DNA of 20,960 bases from JANLUX01 sp031409815 (GTDB lineage: Bacteria > Bacteroidota > Bacteroidia > AKYH767-A > OLB10), in the NCBI GenBank assembly GCA_031409815.1, contig JANNXV010000150.1, forward strand, positions 1 to 20,960, in the 5' to 3' direction. Under the pieces are notes generated by a model that worked only from the letters and a program-made list of their open reading frames with translations, did no database searches and was not told the origin of the DNA. The position numbers were made by a program, and so were the translations under genes. Below, piece after piece: positions 1-7,560 of the stretch (positions are counted from its first letter, which is position 1; each line of letters opens with the position of its first letter).

Positions 1-1215
1 GCTTACATCAATTATTTTAGTTGGCATCAACGTAAACTTAAGATTTGATTTGAATAGTAGGTAATTCTGACCATTGATCACATAGTATTCATATCCTCTC
101 ATGTATTCTAATCCATAACCTAAAGCACGTTGGTTGTAGTAGGGGGCCTCGGTTAAACCACTTAGTTTGCCTCGCGCCATAGCAGCAAAATGCCAGCGTG
201 GTGTCAACTCCCAATATTTTCGAATGGAACTTGAAATGCTAAGTAAATCAGGTTCGTTTTTTAAAATACCTAAGCCTTGCTTTACCACTTCAAATTCAAA
301 AACATGGCCTTTCAATGCATAAGGTTGGTAGTCTCGCTCATCATATCGATAGGTCCATCCAATCGATATTTGTTGTTGAGTGGTGCTATTATTAATAAAG
401 TAATCTTTATTAAGAGTAACTACCGTATCGGCAATATTGTTTTTTCTGTAGTCGGTGAAAAGTGAATAATAGTTGTTGTATCCTTGTCGCTTTGTGATAC
501 GTGCAAAGCCATAATATTCTTTCCGAACATAAATATCTTCGTCTTTTACAAATTGAAGTTTGTTATCGAAGGTGTTGTATGCGATTTCATGATTACGTGA
601 ATAATATGCGCCAAAAGATAAACCAAGATTTTGCTTTTTGTTTATATAAGGAATTGCATAAGAAAATCCCAGTCGCTGTGAGTACCCTAGCCTAATTTGT
701 ACTTTTAAATTTTCATCGCGGCCACGAAAATTATCATGGGATAAGTAAATTCCATAGTTGGTTCTGCTAAAATCTTTGGTCAGCCACCACTCATTAAAAT
801 TTCGATCAACCAGTTCGAAAAAGGGGATGGGCCAAATGTACCAACGCTCTGAAACATGAATGTGAACATCGGTAGTTTGCTGAATATCGGGTATCAATTC
901 CATCTCCACAAAATGAAACAAACCAATATTCATCAGGTTTTCTTTGCTTCGTTGAATAGCCGATTCGAGCACATATTTATTGATGGTGTCGTGCTCGTGA
1001 AAAATTAATTCGCGAGTAATGATGTAAGACTTTGTGGTTTTATTACCGGTAATAATTATATGGTTAATGATGATTGGTTTTTCAAGCGAATCAGTTAGGA
1101 TAGTTACTTGCGCAGTTAAACTGGATAAGCTACCATAAAAGAATAAAAAAGCAGCTATTGTAATTCGAAAAATAATGGGCTGTTTTTTGGAGTGAGCGTG
1201 TTTTCTTTCATTCAC
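1..1215 (-). CDS. Omp85-family (BamA/TamA-like) outer membrane protein with one POTRA domain, C-terminus cut by window edge
   Basis: I read this by hand on the minus strand: an uninterrupted frame of 405 codons from a GTG at 1215 to base 1, without a stop. The first ~36 residues form a signal peptide (basic start, then a hydrophobic run ending SSLTAQ). Residues ~47-120 look like a single POTRA domain (IIINHIIITGNKTTKSYII, then NLMNIGLFHFVEMEL). The rest is rich in alternating aromatic residues, as in a beta-barrel. Near the end, residues 372-376 read MRGYE, matching the (V/I)RG(F/Y) motif of the Omp85 L6 loop. With one POTRA it is too small to be the essential BamA. It starts 22 nt after the CBS gene, so the two are probably co-transcribed. 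No in-frame ATG fits the signal peptide; TTG codons at 1236 and 1245 are weaker alternatives. Its substrate is unknown. Confidence 0.8.
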   Translation of the reverse strand, partial: MNERKHAHSKKQPIIFRITIAAFLFFYGSLSSLTAQVTILTDSLEKPIIINHIIITGNKTTKSYIITRELIFHEHDTINKYVLESAIQRSKENLMNIGLFHFVEMELIPDIQQTTDVHIHVSERWYIWPIPFFELVDRNFNEWWLTKDFSRTNYGIYLSHDNFRGRDENLKVQIRLGYSQRLGFSYAIPYINKKQNLGLSFGAYYSRNHEIAYNTFDNKLQFVKDEDIYVRKEYYGFARITKRQGYNNYYSLFTDYRKNNIADTVVTLNKDYFINNSTTQQQISIGWTYRYDERDYQPYALKGHVFEFEVVKQGLGILKNEPDLLSISSSIRKYWELTPRWHFAAMARGKLSGLTEAPYYNQRALGYGLEYMRGYEYYVINGQNYLLFKSNLKFTLMPTKIIDVS

Positions 1216-1237
1216 CCCATTTTCAAAAAAAAACAAT

Positions 1238-1903
1238 TTAACCAATGCTCAAATAATTCATTAATGAATCAAAACGATCCTTTAAATCTTCGCTAAACTC
1301 GCTTTGATTGTAGGATGCAGTAACATTATAATTTAGTCTATAAAAGGAAGCAAGAATTCGGCTGATATCAACCCTGTCAATTTTAATGGTGAGCTCAATT
1401 GTTTGAGGATCGGCAGTGGTAGCCAAACTGGTACTTAAAACATGAGCTCCATCTGATTCAATAATCTGAACAATTTTAGAAAGCATGTAATCAGAAAGTG
1501 CCATTTCGATCGTTATAATTCCACCCGGCATATAAACCGATTTGCTGGTTGCAAAATAATCAACCAAGTTACCAATGGTAATTAAACCAATATATTGTTG
1601 CAGATCATCAAGCACCGGAATAACATCCAACTTATACAATGCTGCAAACTTCACAACATCATATACATGTTGATTTTCAAATACAAAAGCACGCTTTAAT
1701 TCAGGAAGAATATTCTCTAAAATATCTGTTGATGAATTTTTTGCAATCAAGGTTGCCTTGGTCACCATACCCAAAAACTGTTTTCCATTTATTACTGGTA
1801 ACGAATGAACCTGAAACTCTTCCATCCATTTTATTGCACGGCTAACCTCATCACTTGATTTAAGTGGTGGAATTGTTTCGTGTATCAACTTTGCTGCAAA
1901 CAT
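1238..1903 (-). CDS. CBS-pair domain protein with C-terminal ACT-like region (AcuB-like)
   Basis: Two CBS motifs are visible: residues ~6-60 (IPPLKSSDEVSRAIKWMEEF, then HSLPVINGKQFLGMV) and ~70-125 (YDVVKFAALYKLDVIPVLDD, then YIGLITIGNLVDYF). Paired CBS domains usually bind adenosine nucleotides and act as energy sensors. Residues ~135-205 alternate predicted strands and helices (GGIITIEMALSDYML onwards) and resemble an ACT-like regulatory fold. I chose ATG 1903 (MFAAKLIHETIPPLK), giving 221 residues. A longer reading begins at TTG 1960, but that codon lies inside a TAnnTTTG promoter element and adds 19 residues unlike the family's N-terminus. The gene is divergent from pdxJ and lies upstream of the Omp85-like gene. 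No catalytic domain is present, so a regulatory role is inferred; the ligand is unknown. Confidence 0.8.
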   Translation of the reverse strand: MFAAKLIHETIPPLKSSDEVSRAIKWMEEFQVHSLPVINGKQFLGMVTKATLIAKNSSTDILENILPELKRAFVFENQHVYDVVKFAALYKLDVIPVLDDLQQYIGLITIGNLVDYFATSKSVYMPGGIITIEMALSDYMLSKIVQIIESDGAHVLSTSLATTADPQTIELTIKIDRVDISRILASFYRLNYNVTASYNQSEFSEDLKDRFDSLMNYLSIG

Positions 1904-1957
1904 GCTAATTGTTTTATCCTTATAACGAAAGAAAGAATGATTTAGTTTAAGGCGCGG

Positions 1958-1965
1958 CAAACTTA
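1958..1965 (-). promoter_or_regulatory. Bacteroidota -7 element for the CBS-protein operon
   Basis: The minus strand reads TAAGTTTG, an exact match to TAnnTTTG, in the divergent gap between the CBS gene and pdxJ. It predicts a leader of roughly 50 nt before ATG 1903. I see no clear -33 TTTG at the expected spacing. Confidence 0.5.
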
Positions 1966-2089
1966 CATAAATGCCCTTTATGGAAAGTGGTGTTTAGTTT
2001 AGCACCTGATTTAGCAGCCCGAGGCATTGGATTTGGTTCTGCTTTCTGTAATCTTGCAAAAAATTATCTGAACTATTTAATTCGATTTT

Positions 2090-2803
2090 ATGACAAAGCT
2101 GAGTGTGAACATTAATAAAATTGCCACCATTCGCAATGCACGCGGAGGAAATATGCCGGATGTAATAAAGGCAGCCATTGATATTGACCACTTTGGAGGT
2201 CAGGGTATCACAGTTCACCCACGGCCTGATGAAAGGCATATTAAAGTTGCTGATGTGTATGAATTAAAAAAAGTGGTCACAACAGAGTTTAACATTGAAG
2301 GCTTTCCATCCCCATTTTTTATTGATTTGGTGATGAAAGTAATGCCCACTCAGGTAACGCTTGTGCCCGATCCACCTGATGTGCTTACCTCCAATGCCGG
2401 ATGGAATACGATGGAGCATCAGCTGTTTTTGCAACAGGTAATCACTTTGTTGAAATCTAAAGGAATGCGTGTTTCCATTTTTATTGATCCTGAACCACAA
2501 CTAATGGAGAGTGCAAAATCCACTGGCACCGATCGTATTGAATTATACACAGAAGCTTACGCAAAAAATTACAGTAACGATCCTGTGGCAGCCATCAAAC
2601 CCTATTTGGAAACTGCAAATGTTGCTCATCAGTTCGGCTTAGGAGTTAACGCTGGGCACGATCTGAATCTGGAAAACCTTGCTTACTTCCATCGTATTAT
2701 TCCATATTTGGATGAAGTAAGCATTGGCCATGCGTTGATTAGTGATGCTTTGTATTTTGGTTTGGAGAAAACGGTGGGGATGTATTTGGAGAGATTGAAA
2801 TAG
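2090..2803 (+). CDS. pdxJ: Pyridoxine 5'-phosphate synthase PdxJ
   Basis: PdxJ condenses 3-amino-2-oxopropyl phosphate with 1-deoxyxylulose 5-phosphate to give pyridoxine 5'-phosphate, the last ring-forming step of the DXP-dependent vitamin B6 pathway in the cytoplasm. At 237 residues it has the usual length for this TIM-barrel family and matches it along its whole length. It opens with TKLSVNINKIATIRNARGG. Residues 41-50 read TVHPRPDERH and include H43. TTEFNIEGF holds E70 and VNAGHDLNLENLAYF holds H190; these correspond by position to the catalytic His, Glu and His of E. coli PdxJ. The C-terminal EVSIGHALISDALYFGLE is the phosphate-binding end. The ATG at 2090 fits the family's start exactly. 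No purine-rich ribosome binding site precedes it. The gene is divergent from the CBS operon and convergent with the DUF347 gene. Confidence 0.97.
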   Translation: MTKLSVNINKIATIRNARGGNMPDVIKAAIDIDHFGGQGITVHPRPDERHIKVADVYELKKVVTTEFNIEGFPSPFFIDLVMKVMPTQVTLVPDPPDVLTSNAGWNTMEHQLFLQQVITLLKSKGMRVSIFIDPEPQLMESAKSTGTDRIELYTEAYAKNYSNDPVAAIKPYLETANVAHQFGLGVNAGHDLNLENLAYFHRIIPYLDEVSIGHALISDALYFGLEKTVGMYLERLK

Positions 2804-2825
2804 TTTTTTTGGATGCAGATTTCAA
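2795..2825. terminator. Possible weak bidirectional terminator hairpin between pdxJ and the DUF347 gene
   Basis: The convergent gene ends share a perfect 7-bp inverted repeat: TTGAAAT (2795-2801) and ATTTCAA (2819-2825). The 17-nt loop includes a run of seven T (2804-2810). The stem is AT-rich and overlaps both coding ends, and no T tract follows it, so it is a weak candidate. Confidence 0.2.
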
Positions 2826-3574
2826 CCCTGGACTTCAACTCGTGAAAGCCTCAAATTGTTTTTTCGAATTGCAATAGCAATTGAAACAACAAGTATTGCA
2901 AACAGTATTAATGATGAACCAATGGTTCCAAAGTTAAGCCCTCCTTTTTCAATGGGTTTTGTAAGTAGGTCACCAAAGGTTGCACCAAATGGTCGTGTTA
3001 AAACAAATGCCACCCAGAATAATATTACGTGAGATATTTTGGTAAAGTAAAAAGCTAAAACAATAACCAACAACAAACTTCCAATAAGAATTGCACCGCC
3101 CGAAAATCCAAGTCCTGAATTATCTGCTAAAAAATCGCCCAAAGCTGTTCCCAAGGTGTTAGAAAATAAAATTGCTGTCCAGTAAAATATTTCTCCACGG
3201 GTAGTTTTGATATCAGTTACTGACAATGATTTTTCTGTTGCTTTCCAGATGATGAGAGTAGTAATAAGCAATGAAACTAAAATAATTGAGCCTGTTGCGT
3301 ATCCTAATCCCAATGTTCTGTCCATATAATCCGACATAGTGGTACCTGCTGTGCTAGTAGAAAGTATAACAGCCCAATAAATAACCGGATGATATTTTTT
3401 GGTGAAAAGTTGAATGAATAATGTTGCAAAAAAGAAACTCAAAAGAATCAGTGAACTCACACCATAACCCACATTCATTGTCATGGATAATAAATCACCT
3501 GCGGTTTCACCCAAGGTGGTTGCGCAAATTTTCATCACCCAAAATGCAAAAGTGATTTGTGGAAGTTTATTCAT
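2822..3574 (-). CDS. DUF347 repeat (COG4705-type) integral membrane protein
   Basis: This 250-residue, highly hydrophobic protein has about eight predicted membrane segments and no signal peptide, so it is an inner-membrane protein. It contains four internal repeats of the DUF347 type, each centred on a small-residue and acidic motif followed by a Gly-rich turn: residues ~18-38 (ATTLGETAGDLLS), ~73-95 (STAGTTMSDYMDR), ~138-160 (SNTLGTALGDFLAD) and ~193-216 (TRPFGATFGDLLTK). The Gly-Asp pair is kept in repeats 1, 3 and 4 but is Ser-Asp in repeat 2. The conserved membrane-embedded Asp/Glu residues suggest ion or small-solute transport, but this is inference and the family's function is not known to me. 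The ATG at 3574 lies 8 nt after the serA stop, so it is probably co-transcribed from the serA promoter. Confidence 0.8.
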   Translation of the reverse strand: MNKLPQITFAFWVMKICATTLGETAGDLLSMTMNVGYGVSSLILLSFFFATLFIQLFTKKYHPVIYWAVILSTSTAGTTMSDYMDRTLGLGYATGSIILVSLLITTLIIWKATEKSLSVTDIKTTRGEIFYWTAILFSNTLGTALGDFLADNSGLGFSGGAILIGSLLLVIVLAFYFTKISHVILFWVAFVLTRPFGATFGDLLTKPIEKGGLNFGTIGSSLILFAILVVSIAIAIRKNNLRLSRVEVQG

Positions 3575-3582
3575 TTGCTTTT

Positions 3583-4818
3583 TTAATACAAACTCCTGGT
3601 CCTAATCGTTTCTTTAATTTTCTTCAATTCTTCCATCACTTTTGGCGAACTCTTTTTATCAATATCCAGCACTACATACCCAATCTTATCATTTGTTTTT
3701 AAAAACTGCCCGAGAATATTTACTTTCATTTTCGACATCAACGTGTTGATTTGTGAAAGCACACCGGGCACATTATGATGCACGTGTAAAATGCGGTGTG
3801 CATTATGGAGAATGGGCAAACTCATATCAGGCACTGTGAGTGAACCAGCGCTGTTGCCCGTATCGGTGAAGCTGATTAATTTTTCTGCCACATCAATACC
3901 GATGGCTTCCTGAGCCTCTAAAGTGGAGCCACCAATATGAGGAGTTAGAATTACGTTGGGTAAACGTTGTAAGGGCGATTCAAATTTATCCTGATTGCTT
4001 TTTGGTTCAGTAGGAAAAACATCCACTGCTAGACCTCCCAAATGTTTTTTCTTCAACGCTTCTTTCACAGCTTTTACATCCATCACATCGCCACGGCTCA
4101 GGTTAATTAATATGGCTCCTCGCTTCATTTTTCCCAGTCGTTTTTCATTCATCAGGTTTTTGGTGTCAGCAGTGCCTGGCACATGCAATGAAACCACATC
4201 CGATCTTTTTAACAAATCGTCCATCGATTTTGCCGCCACTGCATTTCCTAAGCTTAATTTTTGGGTAACATCATAAAATAAAACCTTCATACCCATTGCT
4301 TCTGCCAATACCGATACCTGCGAACCGATATGCCCATAGCCAATAATACCCAAAGTTTTTCCGCGCACTTCAAAGCAATCTTTACTGTCTTTTAACCATT
4401 CACCATGATGAGCTGCTTCGTTTTTTTCGATCACTCTTCGCAACAACATAATGCTATTACCAATTACTAATTCAGCAACTGATCTGGTGTTACTAAAAGG
4501 AGAATTGAAAACTGCAACACCCAGTTTTGTAGCGGTTGTTAAATCAATTTGGTTAGTACCAATACAAAAAGCGCCTGCTGCAATTAATTTGTTTGCTTGT
4601 TGCAAAACATTGTTTGTGAGTTGGGTTTTTGAACGAATACCAACCAGATGAACATCGTTTATTTTTTGCATCAGTTCTTTCTCTGGCATCGATCTGTCAA
4701 AACTTTCGATGTTGTTAAATCCTTTGTGCTGTAATAGTTTGATGGCAGCAGGATGAACTCCTTCTAACAATAATATTTTTATTTTTTCTTTAGGGAACGA
4801 AGTCAGAATTTTTTGCAT
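3583..4818 (-). CDS. serA: D-3-phosphoglycerate dehydrogenase SerA, ACT-domain (E. coli-like) type
   Basis: SerA oxidises 3-phosphoglycerate with NAD to 3-phosphohydroxypyruvate, the first step of serine biosynthesis. At 411 residues it matches the E. coli-type enzyme (410 residues) and ends RTRSLY. The NAD site GIIGYGHIG gives G160-x-G162-x-x-G165. The dehydrogenase triad is R242 (in NLSRGD), E271 (in PTEP) and H294 (in TPHIGGST), each offset by two from the E. coli residues. The C-terminal ACT domain (~340-411) keeps H347, N349 and N367, which align with the serine-binding H344, N346 and N364 of E. coli SerA, so feedback inhibition by serine is expected. The ATG at 4818 lies directly behind a -7-like element. 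The DUF347 gene follows after 8 nt. Confidence 0.95.
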   Translation of the reverse strand: MQKILTSFPKEKIKILLLEGVHPAAIKLLQHKGFNNIESFDRSMPEKELMQKINDVHLVGIRSKTQLTNNVLQQANKLIAAGAFCIGTNQIDLTTATKLGVAVFNSPFSNTRSVAELVIGNSIMLLRRVIEKNEAAHHGEWLKDSKDCFEVRGKTLGIIGYGHIGSQVSVLAEAMGMKVLFYDVTQKLSLGNAVAAKSMDDLLKRSDVVSLHVPGTADTKNLMNEKRLGKMKRGAILINLSRGDVMDVKAVKEALKKKHLGGLAVDVFPTEPKSNQDKFESPLQRLPNVILTPHIGGSTLEAQEAIGIDVAEKLISFTDTGNSAGSLTVPDMSLPILHNAHRILHVHHNVPGVLSQINTLMSKMKVNILGQFLKTNDKIGYVVLDIDKKSSPKVMEELKKIKETIRTRSLY

Positions 4819-4822
4819 GGCG

Positions 4823-4830
4823 CGAAAGTA
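4823..4830 (-). promoter_or_regulatory. -7-like promoter element abutting the serA start codon
   Basis: The minus strand reads TACTTTCG, one mismatch from TAnnTTTG, and ends only 4 nt before ATG 4818. Transcription starting a few bases downstream would begin at or next to the ATG, giving a leaderless mRNA. No convincing -33 element is seen. Confidence 0.4.
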
Positions 4831-4906
4831 AAGTTTGTAAATTAAACTTTAATGATTTGTTTGTCATACCCAAAAACGAACGGCTAGATACTGCCAACTG
4901 ATTTGC

Positions 4907-4914
4907 TATATTTG
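4907..4914 (+). promoter_or_regulatory. Bacteroidota -7 element for fbp
   Basis: The sequence TATATTTG matches TAnnTTTG exactly, 18 nt before ATG 4933. It overlaps a possible TTG start at 4903, which argues against that longer start. The predicted leader is about 13 nt. Confidence 0.5.
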
Positions 4915-4932
4915 CTGAAACACATTTTAAGC

Positions 4933-5967
4933 ATGATTAATATTAAACCATTCAAAAGAGTATTAACACTCGGTCAATTTATTATAGAACGCCAGGATGA
5001 TTTTGCGTATGCTAAAGGAGAATTAAGTAGGTTGCTGCGCGATATTGGTATTGCGGCAAAAATGGTAAACCGTGAAGTTAACAAAGCCGGTTTGGTTGAT
5101 AATATTTTGGGGGATATTGGCACTGAAAACGTGCATGGCGAATCGCAAAAAAAATTAGATGTGTATGCCAACGAACAATTTATCAATGCATTGAGTTCGG
5201 GTGGTGAGTGTTGTGCTTTGGCTTCGGAAGAAAATGAAGAGATGATTCAGATTGAGAGTGAGGTTTCTAAAAACGCCAAGTATGTGGTAGCAATTGATCC
5301 ACTGGATGGCTCCAGTAATATTGACGTAAACGTTAGCATCGGAACCATCTTTGCTATTTACCGCAGAAAGTCTTTGTCAGGCACAGTACAGGTGGAAGAT
5401 TTTATGCAGCGCGGAACTGAGCAAGTGGCTGCAGGATATATTACCTACGGATCGAGCACTATGTTGGTTTACACAACCGGAAGAGGCGTAAATGGATTTA
5501 CACTTGATCCATCTATCGGTGAGTTTTGTTTATCGCATCCTGATATGATGATTCCTAAAACCGGAAATATTTATAGCATCAATGAAGGTAATTATATTCA
5601 TTTCCCGCAAGGAGTAAAAAAATACATCAAGTATTGTCAGGAGGAAGATGTAGCAACCAATCGGCCTTATACCACGCGTTATATTGGCTCATTGGTTTCC
5701 GATTTTCATCGTAACCTGATCAAAGGAGGTATTTATATTTATCCATCCACCGGAAAATCACCAAAAGGAAAACTGCGATTGATTTATGAATGCAATCCGC
5801 TTGCCATGATAGCAGAGCAAGCTGGCGGAATGGCAAGTGACGGTTATAAACGCATACTCGATCTGCAACCTACCTCATTGCATCAACGCACACCATTTTT
5901 TATTGGCTCGCCTGATATGGTGGCTAAAGCAGAAGAGATGATGAAGCAGTTTGCGGAGGTTTCGTAA
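4933..5967 (+). CDS. fbp: Class I fructose-1,6-bisphosphatase
   Basis: This enzyme hydrolyses fructose 1,6-bisphosphate to fructose 6-phosphate and phosphate, the committed reverse step of gluconeogenesis. It is cytoplasmic and Mg-dependent. From ATG 4933 it has 344 residues, normal for class I. It begins with the family pattern around TLGQFIIERQDDF. The metal- and substrate-binding motifs are intact: GDIGTENVHGESQKKLDVYA (60-79), LASEENEE with E99/E100, and AIDPLDGSSNIDVNVSIGTIF (120-140) with D122, L124 and D125. Later segments (YIGSLVSDFHRNLIKGGIY; GKLRLIYECNPLAMIAEQAG) match the sugar-phosphate site. A TTG at 4903 would add ten residues but falls on the -7 element, so I rejected it. It is transcribed alone and divergently from serA. 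Confidence 0.96.
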   Translation: MINIKPFKRVLTLGQFIIERQDDFAYAKGELSRLLRDIGIAAKMVNREVNKAGLVDNILGDIGTENVHGESQKKLDVYANEQFINALSSGGECCALASEENEEMIQIESEVSKNAKYVVAIDPLDGSSNIDVNVSIGTIFAIYRRKSLSGTVQVEDFMQRGTEQVAAGYITYGSSTMLVYTTGRGVNGFTLDPSIGEFCLSHPDMMIPKTGNIYSINEGNYIHFPQGVKKYIKYCQEEDVATNRPYTTRYIGSLVSDFHRNLIKGGIYIYPSTGKSPKGKLRLIYECNPLAMIAEQAGGMASDGYKRILDLQPTSLHQRTPFFIGSPDMVAKAEEMMKQFAEVS

Positions 5968-6213
5968 ATATGCTATGTATTACTGAGACTCTTTTTAACT
6001 ATAAATTGTTGTATCAGTTAATAACTATTTTACAAAACTGAAGAGCAAAACAAACTTACCTAATTGTTGGTATGATTTCTGCCAAGCATCAAGATCATTA
6101 AAACAGTTTACTATAAAAGTGGTTTGTGATAGCAATACAAACAGGTAATTAAATTAGAGCCGATATTATACTTATCATTGTCTTATAAAACTAAATGCTA
6201 ATCTTACATCATC

Positions 6214-7296
6214 ATGAAAACATTCAACAAAGTATTGCTGTTAATAGTCGCATTATTTACTACCATATTACTGAATAGTTGCAAAAAGGAACAAGACAAT
6301 AATGTATCCACAACCGTTGCATCGTTACCTGCACCCGATTCAAAAATATCCGGCACCGTTCAATCACCATCAGGTTCGCCTATAGGATCAGCTAAAATTA
6401 TTGCCGGAGGTTATTCTACGCTGTCTGATATGAATGGTGCATTTGAATTAGACGTGTATCATGGTAACTATACGCTTAAAATTCAAACCGGTAGCGGCAC
6501 TCTGTTTATGACTTCTTTAAATGTAAATGTAAATACTGGTCAGGTTTTAAGTTTAGCCGCACCACAATCAACTTTACAACAAGTAGGAACTCTGGCATAT
6601 ATTCCTGGCGCCTTTGATAAAATTGAGTCAATCATTATTGATTCGCTTGGTTACAGCGCAACAGCATTAACATTAAACGATTTAAGCAACTATTCGTCCT
6701 TTTCAAACTATGGTGCTCTGTTCTTGAATTGCGGACTCCTTGGCGCCAATACTATGGATAGTTTAAAATACACCAATTTATCCACTTATCTCCATAATCA
6801 TGGAAGTATTTATGCATCAGACTTTGCAGTTGAATGTATTACCGGTGATGGGAATTGGCGCCTGGCTGCCCCATCAATCAATCAGGATGCAAAAAATATG
6901 CATTCTTCTTCTGGTTTTGGTGCTCTTTCAACTTGTGTTTCTCCAAAATTGGGTGGTTTCTTACCTGACTCATCGCTTTGCACATCTAAATCCGGTCCGA
7001 CAGGTTTAGTTGCTCAGGCGGTAATTAATGATCCTGCTATTATTAATCTATTAGGTAAAAATCATATGGATATTAATTATGATTTGGGAGGATGGGAAGT
7101 AATTAACCAAGTTGATGCACCGTTTAATTCCATAATTACCGATTCGATTTTGAACCGACCATTAGCAGTAAAAAGTTATCGCTTCAGCATGGAATATGGA
7201 GGAATAATTTTTTATACTACATTTCATAACAAACCACAAGGATTAATAAGTCCAGATATGAAGAATGTTTTACAATACTTTATTCTTAACTTGTAA
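6214..7296 (+). CDS. Lipoprotein with carboxypeptidase-regulatory-like domain and a GATase-like C-terminal region
   Basis: A type II signal peptide ends in LLNSC, so C23 is the likely lipidated residue; the following KKEQDNN tail is typical of exported Bacteroidota lipoproteins. Residues ~45-113 form a carboxypeptidase-D regulatory-like beta-sandwich (ISGTVQSPSGSPIGSAKI, then STLSDMNGAFELDVYHGNYTLK split by a short linker). Residues ~124-360 read like the alpha/beta glutamine-amidotransferase-like fold seen in some surface proteins: a strand with GALFLNCG (167-174), then HGSIYASDFAVE (196-207), and a closing GGIIFYTTFHN (329-339). I see no convincing Cys-His-Glu triad, so enzymatic activity is not claimed. 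The 246 nt upstream are AT-rich with no feature I can support. It is followed convergently by purS. The function is unknown. Confidence 0.7.
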   Translation: MKTFNKVLLLIVALFTTILLNSCKKEQDNNVSTTVASLPAPDSKISGTVQSPSGSPIGSAKIIAGGYSTLSDMNGAFELDVYHGNYTLKIQTGSGTLFMTSLNVNVNTGQVLSLAAPQSTLQQVGTLAYIPGAFDKIESIIIDSLGYSATALTLNDLSNYSSFSNYGALFLNCGLLGANTMDSLKYTNLSTYLHNHGSIYASDFAVECITGDGNWRLAAPSINQDAKNMHSSSGFGALSTCVSPKLGGFLPDSSLCTSKSGPTGLVAQAVINDPAIINLLGKNHMDINYDLGGWEVINQVDAPFNSIITDSILNRPLAVKSYRFSMEYGGIIFYTTFHNKPQGLISPDMKNVLQYFILNL

Positions 7297-7318
7297 AGAA
7301 AGGTTTTTACCCTTCCTT
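7296..7318. terminator. Possible bidirectional terminator hairpin between the lipoprotein gene and purS
   Basis: AAGAAAGG (7296-7303) can pair with CCTTCCTT (7311-7318) with one A-C mismatch, across a 7-nt loop. It sits on the junction of two convergent genes. No T tract follows on either strand, so support is weak. Confidence 0.25.
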
Positions 7319-7558
7319 CAACTCAAACTCATACGTTTCCATAATGGGGTTTGCCAATAGTTTTTTACAGGCGATGTCCACTTTTTCTTTTGCTGCATCC
7401 GCAGTAGCAGCATCAATTTCTAAAGTGATGTGTTTGCCGATGCGCACGTTTTGAATTTCAGCTAAATTCAGATTTTTCATGCTGGAAGTCACTGCTCTTC
7501 CTTGTGGATCTAACAATGCTTTTTGAGGCATTACAGTAATGTGGGCGGTATATTTCAT
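7307..7558 (-). CDS. purS: Phosphoribosylformylglycinamidine synthase subunit PurS
   Basis: PurS is the small subunit that bridges PurL and PurQ in the FGAM synthase complex, step four of purine biosynthesis in the cytoplasm. It has 83 residues, the usual size. Family landmarks are the first strand (YTAHITVMPQKALLDPQGRA), the central VRIGKHITLEID and the C-terminal LLANPIMETYEFEL, where the NPxxExY pattern is diagnostic. It starts 2 nt after the pssA stop and should be translated from the pssA transcript. A small separate purS implies that purL and purQ are encoded separately elsewhere, as in Gram-positive bacteria, rather than one fused long PurL; this is inference, since neither is in the window. 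Confidence 0.9.
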   Translation of the reverse strand: MKYTAHITVMPQKALLDPQGRAVTSSMKNLNLAEIQNVRIGKHITLEIDAATADAAKEKVDIACKKLLANPIMETYEFELKEG

Positions 7559-7560
7559 GA

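Noticed and set aside
277..695. Two small plus-strand frames of 62 and 64 codons in the first 700 bases
   Set aside because: They are antisense to the Omp85-like coding frame and show no protein-family features.
1904..1960. N-terminal extension of the CBS protein from TTG 1960
   Set aside because: The TTG lies inside the TAAGTTTG promoter element, the added 19 residues do not look like the family, and ATG 1903 gives the usual start.
4903..4932. Ten-residue N-terminal extension of fructose-bisphosphatase from TTG 4903
   Set aside because: It overlaps the TATATTTG -7 element, and ATG 4933 gives the normal class I length.
5968..6213. Possible small RNA or riboswitch in the 246-nt gap before the lipoprotein gene
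   Set aside because: I could not find a stable fold, a known riboswitch motif, a tRNA-like cloverleaf or a clear promoter there.
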